Below are positions 6,066 to 6,111 of a stretch of 6,111 nt of DNA, piece by piece. This stretch comes from JBBRMQ01 sp038230775 (GTDB taxonomy: Bacteria > Acidobacteriota > Thermoanaerobaculia > Gp7-AA8). The position numbers and the translations under genes were made by a program. The stretch lies in contig JBBRMQ010000250.1 in NCBI GenBank assembly GCA_038230775.1, positions 1 to 6,111 of the forward strand, in the 5' to 3' direction. A model generated the notes under the pieces. That model was given only the letters and a program-made list of their open reading frames with translations, was not told the origin of the DNA and searched no databases. The stretch's first letter is position 1, and each line of letters begins with the position of its first letter.

Positions 6066-6111
6066 GCTACTGCTTGGCTTGTCGCTGTGGCTCAACCCAG
6101 CGGCACTCACG

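Larger units (their letters stand above)
5773..6111. other. Gene-free, repeat-rich 3' region
   Basis: No credible coding sequence is present in these 339 bases. The short open frames on the - strand only translate palindromes and direct repeats, and they show no protein-like composition or convincing ribosome-binding site. The stretch holds a weak terminator-like hairpin, a pair of 28-bp direct repeats enclosing a nested palindrome, a separate G+C-rich palindrome and a duplicated GACATYCTTGACACT motif. The last 45 bases (from about 6067) show nothing recognisable. Confidence 0.75.

Noticed and set aside
5892..6110. 72-residue open frame on the - strand in the 3' tail
   Set aside because: Its sequence is a translation of the palindromes and duplicated motifs and lacks a convincing ribosome-binding site or domain.

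Overview
The window holds the downstream end of a TetR-type regulator gene followed by a complete tripartite RND efflux operon, all on the + strand, and then a gene-free tail made of repeats. The DNA is G+C rich (roughly 60-65% by eye), with strong G/C preference at third codon positions. A Gram-negative (diderm) host is certain from the outer-membrane channel and the lipoprotein adaptor. The gene order, the RND permease subtype and the GTTGTC-type intergenic repeats remind me of Acidobacteriota or similar soil/metagenomic lineages. That taxonomic guess is inference and was not tested.

Layout: 1-378 is the C-terminal ligand-binding part of a TetR/AcrR-family repressor whose DNA-binding half lies upstream of the window. 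375-1652 is a TolC-family outer membrane channel protein that starts at TTG and overlaps the regulator stop. 1649-2563 is a short lipoprotein periplasmic adaptor (MFP/HlyD type) that overlaps the channel gene by ATGA. 2564-2673 is an intergenic spacer dominated by a long inverted array of GTTGTC heptamers with an 18-bp tandem duplication in its loop. 2674-5772 is a full-length HAE1-type RND permease. 5773-6111 has no credible gene. It holds a weak terminator-like hairpin, a 28-bp direct repeat flanking a nested palindrome, a separate G+C-rich palindrome and a duplicated GACATYCTTGACACT motif.

How the genes work together: the permease takes substrate from the periplasm or inner membrane using proton influx, the adaptor bridges it to the channel, and the channel carries substrate across the outer membrane. 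The upstream TetR protein is probably the local, autoregulating repressor. Its promoter and operator are outside the window. The two stop/start overlaps imply translational coupling of regulator, channel and adaptor. The permease instead has its own strong ribosome-binding site just after the repeat hairpin.

The genes are a recognisable efflux system, and I found no convincing new enzymatic or defence system. The parts most worth a second look are non-coding or structural: the inverted heptamer array inside the operon, an adaptor that ends right after its beta-barrel domain, a permease drug pocket lacking most AcrB phenylalanines, and the layered repeats in the 3' tail.
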